NCBI GenBank assembly: GCA_900540295.1
Contig: UQFM01000005.1
Location: 1 to 54,189 of the forward strand
Direction: 5' to 3'
DNA from: an uncultured Oscillospiraceae bacterium
GTDB taxonomy: Bacteria; Bacillota; Clostridia; Oscillospirales; Acutalibacteraceae
Length of the DNA: 54,189 bases
Shown here: piece by piece, positions 16,846 through 25,542 of the stretch
Layout: the number at the start of each line of letters is the position of its first letter
How positions within the stretch are numbered: position 1 is the first letter of the stretch
Position numbers and translations under genes: made by a program
Notes under the pieces: model-generated
The model's database searches: none
The model's input: only the letters and a program-made list of their open reading frames with translations
What the model was told of the DNA's origin: nothing

Positions 16846-17535
16846 TTAGACCTTTTCGCCTGTTTCAGCGTTAATAATATTTTTAAACACCGCGATATGT
16901 GTACTCGAAATATATTTGTCCATATGCATACTGCCGAAATACCATTTGCCGAAGGTGCAGGAATCCGACAGTTCTTCAAAATAGGCGTTTAAGGCGGTCA
17001 CACGCAGGGAATCATAATCCTTGAGCTGTAAAAAGCCTTTGATGCGCAAAGGCGGCTCATGCGTAACCACCACATCAACATGGTAATCCTCTTTCTCAAG
17101 TGCGTGCGCACCCTCTAAAAGCTCCTCACGCGTCGGAATTTCTTCCCGCGACCATGTTTCGCCCTCGGCGCGGATATCAATGTCGGGACTCTCTCCCCCG
17201 CCCATGGTGAATACCGATACGCCGTCGATGTGAAAAACCTGCCCGCGCAGAAGATGATATAAATTCCCGTAAATTTTATGCACCTTACCGCCGTTCCATA
17301 TACTTTCCTCATAATTGTTCAGCAGTGAAAAGTTTTCATGGGTGCCGTCGATAAAGCAGATATTGTATTTTCGTTTGCCGAGCTGTTTAATGATTTTCTG
17401 TTCCTTTTTGCTGTCATCCCACAGAAATCCGAAATCGCCGCAGACAATCAGCGTATCGCCCGCTTTGAGCTTCTTCAGTGCGGAAGGGGAGAGTCTGTCC
17501 GCTTCGCCGTGGGTGTCGCCCGTCACGTAAATCAA
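16846..17535 (-). CDS. metallophosphoesterase
   Basis: A 229-residue calcineurin-like phosphoesterase. The dinuclear metal motifs are all present: GDTHGE (residues 6-11), GDFGFLW, GTHEN and THEPP. Probably cytosolic; substrate unknown. The start is TTG at 17535, with AAGGAAG eight bases upstream. It leads a two-gene operon with the DHHW protein and is divergent from dacA. Confidence 0.88.
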   Translation of the reverse strand: MIYVTGDTHGEADRLSPSALKKLKAGDTLIVCGDFGFLWDDSKKEQKIIKQLGKRKYNICFIDGTHENFSLLNNYEESIWNGGKVHKIYGNLYHLLRGQVFHIDGVSVFTMGGGESPDIDIRAEGETWSREEIPTREELLEGAHALEKEDYHVDVVVTHEPPLRIKGFLQLKDYDSLRVTALNAYFEELSDSCTFGKWYFGSMHMDKYISSTHIAVFKNIINAETGEKV

Positions 17536-17558
17536 ATCTTACACTTCCTTAGAAATTA

Positions 17559-17587
17559 TTGCCAAACACAAAAAAATTTGCTATACT
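17559..17587 (+). promoter_or_regulatory. sigma-A promoter of dacA
   Basis: TTGCCA (17559-17564), 17 bases, TATACT (17582-17587), giving a leader of about 58 bases before the TTG start at 17652. Confidence 0.7.
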
Positions 17588-17651
17588 GATTACATATCTT
17601 AGTCTATTTATTTTACACGTTTTACAGATTCTTTTCAAGGGGGATTTCGCG

Positions 17652-19004
17652 TTGAAAAGATTTATTTCCTGCTTTTTAACTTTACTTTTTATACTTTTGC
17701 CGCTGTGTACGGTCAGAAGCCACGCGGCGTTTAATTCTTCGCTCGACACAAAGGCGGATATTGTATTGCTAATAAGCCTTGATAACGGCGCGGTAATTTT
17801 CGACAAAAATGCGGACAAGCGCACCGCACCCGCCTCTCTGACCAAAATCACCACGGCGATTCTCACGATTGAAAACTGTCAGAATCTTGATGAGGTCATC
17901 ACCATTAAACAGTCATCTATCAATGCCATCAGCGGCACAAACAGCTCTACGGCGGGGCTTTTGCCGGGCGAGGAGATTTCGATTCGCAATCTGCTTTACT
18001 GCATGATGGTCAAAAGCGCCAACGAGGCGGCGGTCGTGCTGGCGGATTATATCGGCGGGGGCAGTGTCGCAAATTTCGTAAAGATGATGAACGATTTCGT
18101 GATGGACATCGGCTGTGCAGATACACATTTTGTCAATCCGCACGGCTTGGATGCGGACGGACACTATACCACAGCCAACGATTTGGCACTGATTACCAAA
18201 CATGCGCTGACTTTGCCGCTGTTCTCCGAAATTGTCAATACCGTCAGCTTTAAACTGCCTGCGTCCAACAAAAGCGGTGAACGCAATCTGCTTGCCACGA
18301 ACTGGATGATTAATCCCAATTTCAAAACATATTATTTGAAATATGCAGAGGGGATTAAAACAGGTACGACCAAAAACGCAGGGCACTGCATCATTTCCAA
18401 AGCCAGCAAGGACGGCTACAACTATTTGGCGGTTGTAATGGGCGCGCCGTCTGAGGATGTGACGGGGGACGGCAATCCCGACAACTGCGCGTTTTTAGAC
18501 TGCAAAAAGATTTTTCAGTGGGCGTTTAATAATATCCGGCTGACAAAGGTTGCAAGCCCGACCCAAATTGCCACCGTGGTAGATGTGAATCTGTCCTGGA
18601 ATGTTGACCATGTGCGGTTGGTGCCCGAAACTGAGGTCACCGCGCTTGTTCCTGTGGGAAATGACGAATCGAGCGTGCTTTTGCAGGTGATTCCCGAAGA
18701 GACGCCGCAAACCGTAAACGCTCCGATTAAGAAGGGCGACGTGCTCGGCAAAGCACGTATTTTGTATGCCGAGGATGAAATTGCCACCGTGAATTTGGTC
18801 GCCGCAGAGGATGTACACATGAGCTTGGTTTTGTATATCCTGCACGGTGTGAAAAATCTGTTTAAATCCACGATTTTCCAAATTGTGTTTGTCTTGGTGG
18901 TTTTGATACTCGCCGTATACGTCGGCTTGATTATACGGCATAACCGCATGAAAAAGCGTCGAAGAGCCCCGAAAACCGTGAAGAATTTTCGGAATATAAA
19001 ATGA
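17652..19004 (+). CDS. dacA: D-alanyl-D-alanine carboxypeptidase (PBP5 type)
   Basis: Penicillin-binding DD-carboxypeptidase that trims the terminal D-alanine of peptidoglycan stem peptides outside the membrane. It has 450 residues: a signal peptide (FISCFLTLLFILLPLCTVRSHA), then SLTK with Ser62 and Lys65, SAN at 122-124, KTG at 236-238, a beta-rich C-terminal domain, a transmembrane anchor (IVFVLVVLILAVYVGLII) and a basic tail. The start is TTG at 17652 behind AAGGGGG (17636-17642). In spore formers such enzymes may act in growth or in the spore cortex; context does not say which. Confidence 0.93.
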   Translation: MKRFISCFLTLLFILLPLCTVRSHAAFNSSLDTKADIVLLISLDNGAVIFDKNADKRTAPASLTKITTAILTIENCQNLDEVITIKQSSINAISGTNSSTAGLLPGEEISIRNLLYCMMVKSANEAAVVLADYIGGGSVANFVKMMNDFVMDIGCADTHFVNPHGLDADGHYTTANDLALITKHALTLPLFSEIVNTVSFKLPASNKSGERNLLATNWMINPNFKTYYLKYAEGIKTGTTKNAGHCIISKASKDGYNYLAVVMGAPSEDVTGDGNPDNCAFLDCKKIFQWAFNNIRLTKVASPTQIATVVDVNLSWNVDHVRLVPETEVTALVPVGNDESSVLLQVIPEETPQTVNAPIKKGDVLGKARILYAEDEIATVNLVAAEDVHMSLVLYILHGVKNLFKSTIFQIVFVLVVLILAVYVGLIIRHNRMKKRRRAPKTVKNFRNIK

Positions 19005-19080
19005 AATTATATCGCCGCAGTACACAACTTGGCATAAAATTGTCATTATACGAGGAAAAGTGAAAAGACCTATAATGCGC

Positions 19081-19254
19081 CCGCAGGCATACAGGTATGC
19101 CTGCGGACGTTCTTTTCGTTTTGTCATTCTGAGCATAGCGAAGAATCTCACATTGAACAGAGTGAATTTGATTTGCGCGTAGGGACGGACATCCTTGTCC
19201 GTACGCAGAGTTTCATCAAATTTTGGCGGGGCGCCGAGTCGTCGCCCCCTACGG
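19081..19254. repeat. terminator hairpin and composite S-R repeat
   Basis: Covers most of the 305-base gap after dacA. A perfect 12-pair hairpin CCGCAGGCATAC/GTATGCCTGCGG (19081-19106) is followed by a T-rich stretch, probably the dacA terminator. Then an S unit (19121-19152), the linker GAACAGAGTGAATTTG, an R unit with stem GGACGGACA/TGTCCGTAC (19175-19206), and a second R-like palindrome (19225-19254). Confidence 0.85.
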
Positions 19255-19268
19255 TCTAAGTATAAAGC

Positions 19269-19305
19269 AAAAACCGCACGCCGAATTTAACGGTGTACGG
19301 TTTTT
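19269..19305 (-). terminator. terminator of the M14 peptidase gene
   Basis: Imperfect stem AAAACCGCACGCCG / CGGTGTACGGTTTT, with A-rich sequence beyond it that reads as a U tract on the minus strand. It lies directly downstream of the peptidase stop codon and also works on the plus strand. Confidence 0.75.
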
Positions 19306-19309
19306 ATTT

Positions 19310-20584
19310 TTACATCTGCGTCATTCCGCCGACTAAAATGCCTAAATTGTCGCTGTATATCTTCGGGAACTGTGAAACGGGCAGGGGGCTTTGCCCGACG
19401 CCGACTTCTATCGTATACCCGGGGCGGTCATAGGTTTCAATAAACCAATCCTTATACCCCGCAAAGCCCGAAGCATACGGCGTTTCTTCCACGGCATAGC
19501 CGCTGACCTCGCCGAAATAGTCTGCAATTTCCCTCGAACGTGCAGGCTCGTAGTCGAGGTATTTCCAATAGATAATTTCACCTTGGCTGTGGTAGGAAAG
19601 CGTCAGCAAAAAGTTGTGCGCACGCGTGAAATTATAGACCGCGAAGCTTTCGGGTGCGACGAGCGGTGCAGTACCGACGAAATCGCGCGGGGCGGGTGAG
19701 GTGAAGCCTTGTTCATACTTGATGCGCTTCGCCTCTTCCCAATTCGCGGGATACTGTAAATTCAAATCAATTCCCGCAATATTGGCTTTCCAGCCGTTCG
19801 GGAACGGTACCTGCGGATAGGCATTGGCAATCTGCCGTGCGCGGTTGTAATAGCCGCCTGAGGAAAGTATACCCGTCACCAAATCCACACCGTCGGGATT
19901 GACCATCGGCAAAAGATAGAGACTGTATGTACGGAACAGCTGTGCCGCAAGCGTGCCGCCGATTTGTCCGCCCGTCACGTAGCTTTCTGCATATTCTTCA
20001 GCAAAGCGAAGCAGAATAGGGGTGGTCAGCCACTCGTTGGCATGGTGTGCGGCATTGTAAAAGACCTCTTTTTCACCCTGCCCGAAGCGCAGATACAGCA
20101 AATCCTTACCCATGACGCTTTTGCCGACAGAACTGCTTTGTAAGAACGGATACCGCACCGTCAGCCCCTCGACAATCCAAGCAGTCAATAAAGACGAATA
20201 CGCAACCGCAGTCGGTACAAGCTCGAAGGCGAACGGAATGTAAAGCGTTGTGCCGATTTGCAGATTTTGCGGATTCACGGTCGGGTTTGCAAGCATTATA
20301 CGGCGCATATCGGTATTATACATTTGCGCCAAGCGGAAGAACGTGTCGCCCGACCGCACGGTATGCGTGGTATAGCCTTTCAGATACGGCGTCAGCTTTG
20401 CCCATGTCTGTCTGCCGACTATGCCGTCGGCGGGCAGTCCGTTTTTTTGTTGAAAATCACGCACGGCGTCGCGCGTACGCGCCCCGAAAATCCCATCCAC
20501 GGTAAGCGTATACCCTGCGCGGACAAGTGCCAGCTGTAAATATTCCACAAGCGTACCGCGGCTGCCGAATCGCAGAATTTCCAT
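19310..20584 (-). CDS. M14 zinc peptidase with PG-binding and LysM domains
   Basis: A 424-residue cell-wall peptidase resembling gamma-D-glutamyl-meso-diaminopimelate endopeptidase I. Domains: peptidoglycan-binding helical repeat (about 1-67, VDGIFGARTRDAV), LysM (about 71-117, HTVRSGDTFFRLAQMY), then the M14 catalytic domain. The zinc motif HXXE is His181-Glu184 (HHANEW), the third ligand is probably in SYHSQGE, and the catalytic Glu in TIEVGVG. No signal peptide is seen; similar enzymes act in the forespore or mother cell. The ATG at 20584 follows GGAGGG; the 27-residue upstream extension is not needed. Confidence 0.9.
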   Translation of the reverse strand: MEILRFGSRGTLVEYLQLALVRAGYTLTVDGIFGARTRDAVRDFQQKNGLPADGIVGRQTWAKLTPYLKGYTTHTVRSGDTFFRLAQMYNTDMRRIMLANPTVNPQNLQIGTTLYIPFAFELVPTAVAYSSLLTAWIVEGLTVRYPFLQSSSVGKSVMGKDLLYLRFGQGEKEVFYNAAHHANEWLTTPILLRFAEEYAESYVTGGQIGGTLAAQLFRTYSLYLLPMVNPDGVDLVTGILSSGGYYNRARQIANAYPQVPFPNGWKANIAGIDLNLQYPANWEEAKRIKYEQGFTSPAPRDFVGTAPLVAPESFAVYNFTRAHNFLLTLSYHSQGEIIYWKYLDYEPARSREIADYFGEVSGYAVEETPYASGFAGYKDWFIETYDRPGYTIEVGVGQSPLPVSQFPKIYSDNLGILVGGMTQM

Positions 20585-20768
20585 AGTTATCCCTCCAATC
20601 ATATTTACTTTATTCATATTATGCAGTACATCCGAAAAGACCGCGGGACAAAACGGTTTTTTCAAAAAGCGGATGTCTGATTGTCAAAAAGAAAAAACAA
20701 GCGTCATTATAACTCCATATCAACTTCAATTATACATATAGAGCTGTTTTAAGTCTATAATAACCTCA

Positions 20769-20805
20769 CGAATCTCTAAAAAAATCAAAGATTTTAAGAG
20801 ATTCG
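20769..20805. other. inverted repeat in intergenic gap
   Basis: CGAATCTCT ... AGAGATTCG with A/T-rich inner complementarity, a terminator-like hairpin. The surrounding 353-base gap (20585-20937) has no gene. It also holds a small hairpin GCGGCTTTGCCGC near 20841-20853 and an isolated TATAAT at 20883-20888 that may be the -10 box of the next gene, without a matching -35. Confidence 0.5.
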
Positions 20806-20937
20806 GAGAACCTTGTATCATCAATTTGGGCTGGTGCCCTGCGGCTTTGCCGCGCATGGCGCTTTGCGCAATGAAATTTTGATATAATAACTTTTGTTCA
20901 CGAATTTTCATAAGTTTTCATAAAAGTTTGGTGTGGC

Positions 20938-21120
20938 ATGAAACAGGAACGGCATTTCGGACTGCGCATTGAAGATGCGCTTTTGAAAAAATTTCATTAT
21001 GTGTGCGATTACGAAGGACGCTCGGCGAACGGACAGATTCTGTTTATGATTCGGCAGAGCGTTGCCGCGTTTGAAAAGGAACACGGCGTTATTGCATTGG
21101 ACGAAAAAGAATCGGAGTGA
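20938..21120 (+). CDS. Arc-like ribbon-helix-helix DNA-binding protein
   Basis: A 60-residue protein. FGLRIEDALLKKFHYVCDYEGRSANGQILFMIRQSVAAFEKEHG, read in parts, has the beta-strand plus two-helix pattern of the Arc/MetJ ribbon-helix-helix fold, with FGLRI as the DNA-contacting strand. Such proteins bind operators as dimers of dimers; the target is unknown. It ends four bases before the cytidine deaminase start, whose ribosome binding site overlaps its stop, so the two are translationally linked. The region upstream is AT-rich with no clear ribosome binding site. Confidence 0.75.
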   Translation: MKQERHFGLRIEDALLKKFHYVCDYEGRSANGQILFMIRQSVAAFEKEHGVIALDEKESE

Positions 21121-21124
21121 GTCT

Positions 21125-21523
21125 ATGACCCCGCAGGAATTGGTTGTGTGCGCGTTGGATGCGCAAGCGCACGCCTATGCGCCATATTCGGGTTTCACCG
21201 TCGGCGCGGCGCTTCTGACAAAGCGCGGTAAAGTGTATAAGGGCTGTAATATTGAAAATAAAAGCTTTTCCCCGACGGTGTGTGCGGAACGCGTGGCGGT
21301 TTTTAAAGCCATCAGCGAAGGGGAAACAGATTTTGCGGCGATTGCGATAGTCGGCAAATATAAAGACGGCGCGTATAAGCATTTTTGCGCACCGTGCGGT
21401 GTGTGCCGTCAGGTACTGTCCGAATTTTGCGCGCCCGATTTTAAAATCATTTTGGGCGATAACAGCGGTGACTGTGAAGCGTATACGCTCGCGGAATTGC
21501 TTCCCAAAGCATTTTCTATGTAA
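21125..21523 (+). CDS. cdd: cytidine deaminase
   Basis: Zinc enzyme that deaminates cytidine and deoxycytidine to uridine forms for pyrimidine salvage. Its 132 residues are the normal length of the tetrameric type. The active site is CAERVA (zinc Cys and the proton-shuttling Glu) with PCGVCRQ supplying the other two zinc cysteines. NIENKSFSPTVC is the substrate-binding segment. GGAG overlaps the stop of the preceding gene; the longer frame from 21062 is out of place. Confidence 0.95.
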   Translation: MTPQELVVCALDAQAHAYAPYSGFTVGAALLTKRGKVYKGCNIENKSFSPTVCAERVAVFKAISEGETDFAAIAIVGKYKDGAYKHFCAPCGVCRQVLSEFCAPDFKIILGDNSGDCEAYTLAELLPKAFSM

Positions 21524-21646
21524 GACCATACGGTAAGGAACAGCCTCCTTGCGGCTGTCCGTTTGCGGGCGATGTGTGAATCGCCTCTTTGAATCGGTGC
21601 GCCGCTGTTTATCTTTCGCTGCACGGAAAAAACAATACAAGCATAA

Positions 21647-21685
21647 GAAAACGCCCGCAGGACTGATGTTCTGCGGGCGTTCTCG
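21647..21685. terminator. bidirectional terminator
   Basis: Stem GAAAACGCCCGCAG / CTGCGGGCGTTCTC between the converging cdd and surface-protein genes. A decayed R-like palindrome (ACAGCC/GGCTGT, about 21542-21564) lies upstream of it. Confidence 0.8.
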
Positions 21686-21703
21686 TTCTATGAAGGAGGA
21701 AAG

Positions 21704-23338
21704 TTAATGGTCTTCTTTTTTTGCACGGACAGCTAAGATAACAAAAGCTGCCGCTGACATCAGGGAAAGTGCGGAGAAGCCCATAACTGCCGCACCTGTT
21801 TTCGGAATCTGAACGGGATCCTTTACGGTGCTGCCTTTATCGGAGTCCGCCGGCTTTGTGGGCTCGGTCGGCTTTGTGGGCTCAGTCGGTTTTTCCGGCT
21901 TAGTCGGCTTTTCCGGCTCAGTCGGTTTCTCGGGGTCTGTGGGCTTCTCGGGGTCGGGGTCAACCGGAATTTCGCGGCCTGCTTCTTTTGCGAGCATCAC
22001 AATCAGATCGTCTGCAAGCGGCTCTCTGTCTGTTTCTAAAGCTTTCAGCACGAATGCTTTTACATCAGCGGGCAATTTAATGCCGAGGGCACTTTCAATG
22101 ATACCCAAATCGATTGCCATTTTGATTAAATCATTGTTCTTTCTGTTTGCAATCAGGTTATCATAGAGATAGTCATAGATAATCTTTGCAACATCCGCAG
22201 TAGATTCAGCATTGGCAACGCGATCCAGCTTCATATGTCTGAACTCGATTGCAACAAGTGCTTTGGGCTGTGCCGCAAGGAATCTCTTCGGTGCGGTGCC
22301 GTTGCCCTCTGCGCGGTTAACAAATTTAATTGTCAGTGCATCGCTTGTCAAAGAACCGACAAGGTAAGAAATAACACCTTCAATATCTAAAGCCTTGCCT
22401 GCTTCCGTATCCTTCGTGGGCAGTGCCGCGAAAGTATTCTGAATATCCGTGAGGGTCGCTTCAATTTCGGAAATATCTACACCCAAGCTCGTCAATGTGC
22501 CGGAAAGACCTTTCAGCACACCGTTAAGACTGCCGAGAATCTGAGATGCGCCGTCATAGATTTTTGCATTGTTCTCATCCACGGCTACACGCTGAACGAC
22601 TTTCATAAGGTTGTTGGAAGCATCGGGCAGCAGTGCGTTCACGATATTGCTCAGGTAGGTTCTGGTGCCCGCAACATTGGGCTGCCCGCCTGCCATCATA
22701 TCCAAACCGAGAACATCGATAGATTTCGCTTCCTGCCCCACGCCGAGTGCCTCACAAATTTCATCAAGACCGGCGCAAAGCTTCTTTGCATCTTCCGTCG
22801 CACCCGCCATCAGGAACGCAAAGGGAAAAGCATTCAAAAGATTTTCCACAACCACTGTGTCTACAATGTTGTTTAGCTCTTTGCGAACATCCTCAAGATT
22901 GCTGCATACAATCGGATGCGTTTCAAAGAAAGCGGTAAATGTGCCTTTTACAACAACATTGCCGTTTTCGTCGACTTCGTCCGCAATGATTTTTCCGTCA
23001 GGCAGTTCTGCAAAGCGTTCCTGATTCAAAGCGGTCGCCTTTTCGCTCTTGTAGAATGCCGCTTGGTCGGAAGCATCCGCAGCACCGCTGTACATCATGA
23101 TGGATTTCAGCGAAGGCAGCATTTTGTAAATGCTTTCGATTGCCGCACCGTTGAGTACATCTCTTGCGAGAATGGTATTCACGTCGCCGAGCATCAGTGA
23201 AACATCCTCTTCTGTGACGTCTTTTGTGTAGGTGGGTTTGTAAACTTCCTGCGCAGAAGCTGCCATCGTCGCAGCAAAAGCAGACAGAATCATTACAAAT
23301 GCCATCAGAACACTTAAGAGTCTTTTGCCTTTTTTCAT
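21704..23338 (-). CDS. sortase-anchored surface protein (IPKTG)
   Basis: A 544-residue secreted protein of unknown function. It has a signal peptide (LLSVLMAFVMILSAFAATMAASA), a helix-rich ectodomain of about 400 residues without a family I recognise, then a Pro/Glu/Lys/Thr repeat region (EKPTEPEKPTKPEKPTEPTK and similar), and the sorting signal IPKTG at 511-515. A hydrophobic segment and the basic tail RAKKEDH follow. A class A-type sortase would be expected to link it to the wall. AAGGAG precedes the ATG. It has a long structured 5' leader. Confidence 0.88.
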   Translation of the reverse strand: MKKGKRLLSVLMAFVMILSAFAATMAASAQEVYKPTYTKDVTEEDVSLMLGDVNTILARDVLNGAAIESIYKMLPSLKSIMMYSGAADASDQAAFYKSEKATALNQERFAELPDGKIIADEVDENGNVVVKGTFTAFFETHPIVCSNLEDVRKELNNIVDTVVVENLLNAFPFAFLMAGATEDAKKLCAGLDEICEALGVGQEAKSIDVLGLDMMAGGQPNVAGTRTYLSNIVNALLPDASNNLMKVVQRVAVDENNAKIYDGASQILGSLNGVLKGLSGTLTSLGVDISEIEATLTDIQNTFAALPTKDTEAGKALDIEGVISYLVGSLTSDALTIKFVNRAEGNGTAPKRFLAAQPKALVAIEFRHMKLDRVANAESTADVAKIIYDYLYDNLIANRKNNDLIKMAIDLGIIESALGIKLPADVKAFVLKALETDREPLADDLIVMLAKEAGREIPVDPDPEKPTDPEKPTEPEKPTKPEKPTEPTKPTEPTKPADSDKGSTVKDPVQIPKTGAAVMGFSALSLMSAAAFVILAVRAKKEDH

Positions 23339-23416
23339 TGTTTTTCTCTCCTTTTTTGTTTTATAAACACATTACCCCCGAAAGGGCAACAGATTTACCG
23401 TGCTGTACAGTTGAAA

Positions 23417-23470
23417 CGAGGCGCCCACATTTTGTTATTTTTTTAACAACTTGTGGGGCAAGCATCCTCG
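23417..23470 (-). promoter_or_regulatory. structured 5' leader of the surface-protein gene
   Basis: About 80-130 bases upstream of the start, a long stem-loop can be drawn on the minus strand: outer CGAGG/CCTCG, inner CCCACA/TGTGGG, and GTTGTTA/TAACAA around an A7 loop. It is followed by a second small hairpin with TGCCCTTTCGGGGG. It does not match a riboswitch class I know; an mRNA stabiliser or thermosensor is possible. The 23339-23685 gap holds no gene. Confidence 0.45.
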
Positions 23471-23605
23471 TTTTGTCTGATTCCGATTCACAGTAAAATA
23501 TATTCAATCCCTCAATCCGCACATATAGTTTAGCATTTCGCGTTGTGTTTGTATTTCGGAATGCGACTGTAAAGTTTCGAAATCCTATCAATAAATTTCG
23601 CTTTT

Positions 23606-23646
23606 TGTAAAAAAATACAGCCTGTCCGATTTTTGACAAGCTGTAA
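23606..23646 (-). terminator. terminator of the spoIIA operon
   Basis: On the minus strand ACAGCTTGTC ... GACAGGCTGT followed by ATTTTTTT, 40 bases after the sigF stop codon. Confidence 0.75.
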
Positions 23647-23685
23647 TCCGTTATATGGGATGCGTAAGGTGTAGGCTGTTCAGTG

Positions 23686-24339
23686 CTATCCTGTCAGACG
23701 CTTGCGCATTTCTGACAGAATACTGCGCTCGCGGCGGGAGACCTGCACTTGTGACAGTCCGAGAATTTCCGCCGTTTTCACCTGCGTTAAGCCTTTGTAA
23801 TACCGCAGTTCAATCAGTTTGCGGTCATTTTCGGGCAATCTGTCCAGCACCTCGCCGAGTGCTAAGCTGTTTTGAATTTCGTCTTCGCCCGATTCCACGG
23901 GAATATCTGTCTGCCCGCCGCCTGCCTCGTCCAATTCCGTAAGCGAAATCACGGGCTGGCTTAAATTCATAAGCTCCGCCATTTCAAATTCGGAAACGCC
24001 CATTTTCTCCGCCAATTCCCGTAAAGTCGGTTCACGGTTGAGCGTGTTTGTCATATCCTCGCGTAGCCGTGCCGCCATGCGTGCGCGCTCTTTCAGGCTT
24101 CGGCTGATTTTCACTGCACCGCCGTCGCGGAACAGCCGTTTGATTTCTCCCAATACCGCAGGCACGGCATAGGTGGAAAAGGCAAAGCCCAATTCAGGAC
24201 GAAAGCCGTCCGCCGCTTTTACAAGCCCCAGACAGCCCGCAGAAAACAAATCGTCATAGTCTATGCCCTTCCCGCGAAAGCGGTTAGCGCAGGCGTGTAC
24301 CAGTCCGAGATTGTCCGAAATCAACGTGTCACGGTTCAC
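23686..24339 (-). CDS. sigF: sporulation sigma factor F
   Basis: First forespore-specific RNA polymerase sigma factor. It has regions 2 (DLFSAGCLGLVKAADGF, FSTYAVPAVLGEIKR), 3 (TLRELAEKMGVSEFEMAELM) and 4 (LPENDRKLIELRYYKGLTQV). With 217 residues it is about 35 shorter at the N-terminus than Bacillus subtilis SigF; upstream in-frame codons reach a stop after 9 codons, so the GTG at 24339 is the only good start. It overlaps spoIIAB by 11 bases and is last in spoIIAA-spoIIAB-sigF. Confidence 0.95.
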   Translation of the reverse strand: MNRDTLISDNLGLVHACANRFRGKGIDYDDLFSAGCLGLVKAADGFRPELGFAFSTYAVPAVLGEIKRLFRDGGAVKISRSLKERARMAARLREDMTNTLNREPTLRELAEKMGVSEFEMAELMNLSQPVISLTELDEAGGGQTDIPVESGEDEIQNSLALGEVLDRLPENDRKLIELRYYKGLTQVKTAEILGLSQVQVSRRERSILSEMRKRLTG

Positions 24340-24778
24340 AAGGTTCGTCCCTGCCTTTGATAATTTTTACGAGTGTGACGGTCGTGCCCTTTCCCACGGC
24401 GGAGCGCACCCGCACGCGGTCGCAAAAGCTCTCCATCACCGAAAAGCCCAGCCCCGAACGGTCACCGCCCAAGGTGGTGAACAGCGGCTCGCGCGCTTTT
24501 TCCACATCGGCAATCCCGCAGCCGCGGTCGCGGATTTGAATCTCGACCTTGCCGCCGTCAAATAGGCGCACGCGTATGTAAATTTTGCCCACGCCGTTTC
24601 GGTACGCGTGGACAATGCAGTTTGTCACCGCTTCGCTGACAGCTGTGCGAATGTCGTTGATTTCTTCTACCGTCGGGTCTAATACTGCCGCAAATGCGGA
24701 TACCGCCACGCGCGCATAGCCCTCATTCACAGAACGGCTGTCCAACTGCAGCTTGACTTCATTTTTCGGCTTTGTCAT
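24329..24778 (-). CDS. spoIIAB: anti-sigma F factor
   Basis: GHKL-fold serine kinase that binds and silences SigF and phosphorylates SpoIIAA. It has 149 residues. The N box (EAVTNCIVHAY), G1 box (IRDRGCGIAD) and G2 box (GDRSGLGFSVME) are all present. The ATG at 24778 follows AAGGAGG; the frame's earlier start lies within spoIIAA. It overlaps spoIIAA by 20 bases and sigF by 11. Confidence 0.96.
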   Translation of the reverse strand: MTKPKNEVKLQLDSRSVNEGYARVAVSAFAAVLDPTVEEINDIRTAVSEAVTNCIVHAYRNGVGKIYIRVRLFDGGKVEIQIRDRGCGIADVEKAREPLFTTLGGDRSGLGFSVMESFCDRVRVRSAVGKGTTVTLVKIIKGRDEPCEP

Positions 24779-25109
24779 GCTGTTTTCCTCCTTTTTCACC
24801 ACATTTTTTTAAGGTTACAATATTTTCCAACCCCGCAAGGCGCATCACTTTATAAGCATGCGGCGAAAGATTGCGCACCGTAAGTGTGCAGTTTGCCGCA
24901 GACAGCAGTTTATACCGCCCCATCACAAGTCCGATGCCTGAACTGTCCATAAACGTAACACCGCCGAAGTCCAACACCATGCTTTGCGGACCGAAACCGA
25001 CAGCAAATTCGTCAATTTTTTCCCGAACCGCGGGCGCATTGTGGTGGTCCAGCTCGCCGCTGAGATAGCAAACCGCCGCAGATTCTTCTGTTTCTATATT
25101 CACCTGCAT
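24759..25109 (-). CDS. spoIIAA: anti-sigma F factor antagonist
   Basis: STAS-domain protein that releases SigF from SpoIIAB when unphosphorylated. It has 116 residues. The phosphorylation site lies in FMDSSGIGLVMGRYK, at Ser56 or Ser57. It is the first gene of the operon, with AGGAGG ahead of the ATG. I could not read a clear sigma-H promoter upstream. Confidence 0.95.
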   Translation of the reverse strand: MQVNIETEESAAVCYLSGELDHHNAPAVREKIDEFAVGFGPQSMVLDFGGVTFMDSSGIGLVMGRYKLLSAANCTLTVRNLSPHAYKVMRLAGLENIVTLKKCGEKGGKQHDKAEK

Positions 25110-25297
25110 AAAATGCCTCCTTTACTTTTCATATCCACTATGATAACGGACAAGCTCTGAAAAATTTGTCAAAACGCGGATTCTCAGAAAAATACCGTGT
25201 GAAAAATATTTTTACGCACCGCCGTGCGCCTGTAAAAATATACTGACAATAGGGCGGCAGGCGCAAAACGCCTGTGCTGTTTTTGGGAGGTCTAAAG

Positions 25298-25531
25298 ATG
25301 CAATGCAATCGAAAAACCATGGACGCGCTCGCGCCCGGAGAACAGGGGAAAGTGCATCAAATTCAAGCGGCGCCGTCTATGAAGCGCCGTTTACAGGATT
25401 TGGGGTTGATTTGCGGTACAAAAGTCGCTTGTGTATTCACGGGGCGGCACAAAGATATCAGTATTTACAGAATTTGCGGCGCGCTTATCGCTGTGCGCGA
25501 CTGTGACGCAAAAAGCGTAATTTTGAAATGA
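25298..25531 (+). CDS. feoA: ferrous iron transport protein A
   Basis: A 77-residue SH3-like protein that supports FeoB. MKRRLQDLGLICGTKV is the recognisable FeoA segment. The ATG at 25298 follows GGGAGG; a start 24 bases earlier would include that site. It is followed 11 bases later by feoB, so the pair is an operon. Confidence 0.88.
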   Translation: MQCNRKTMDALAPGEQGKVHQIQAAPSMKRRLQDLGLICGTKVACVFTGRHKDISIYRICGALIAVRDCDAKSVILK

Positions 25532-25542
25532 GGTGCTGACCG

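Noticed and set aside
23361..23639. 92-codon minus-strand frame upstream of the surface protein
   Set aside because: It overlaps the structured leader and the spoIIA terminator and shows no protein-like motif.
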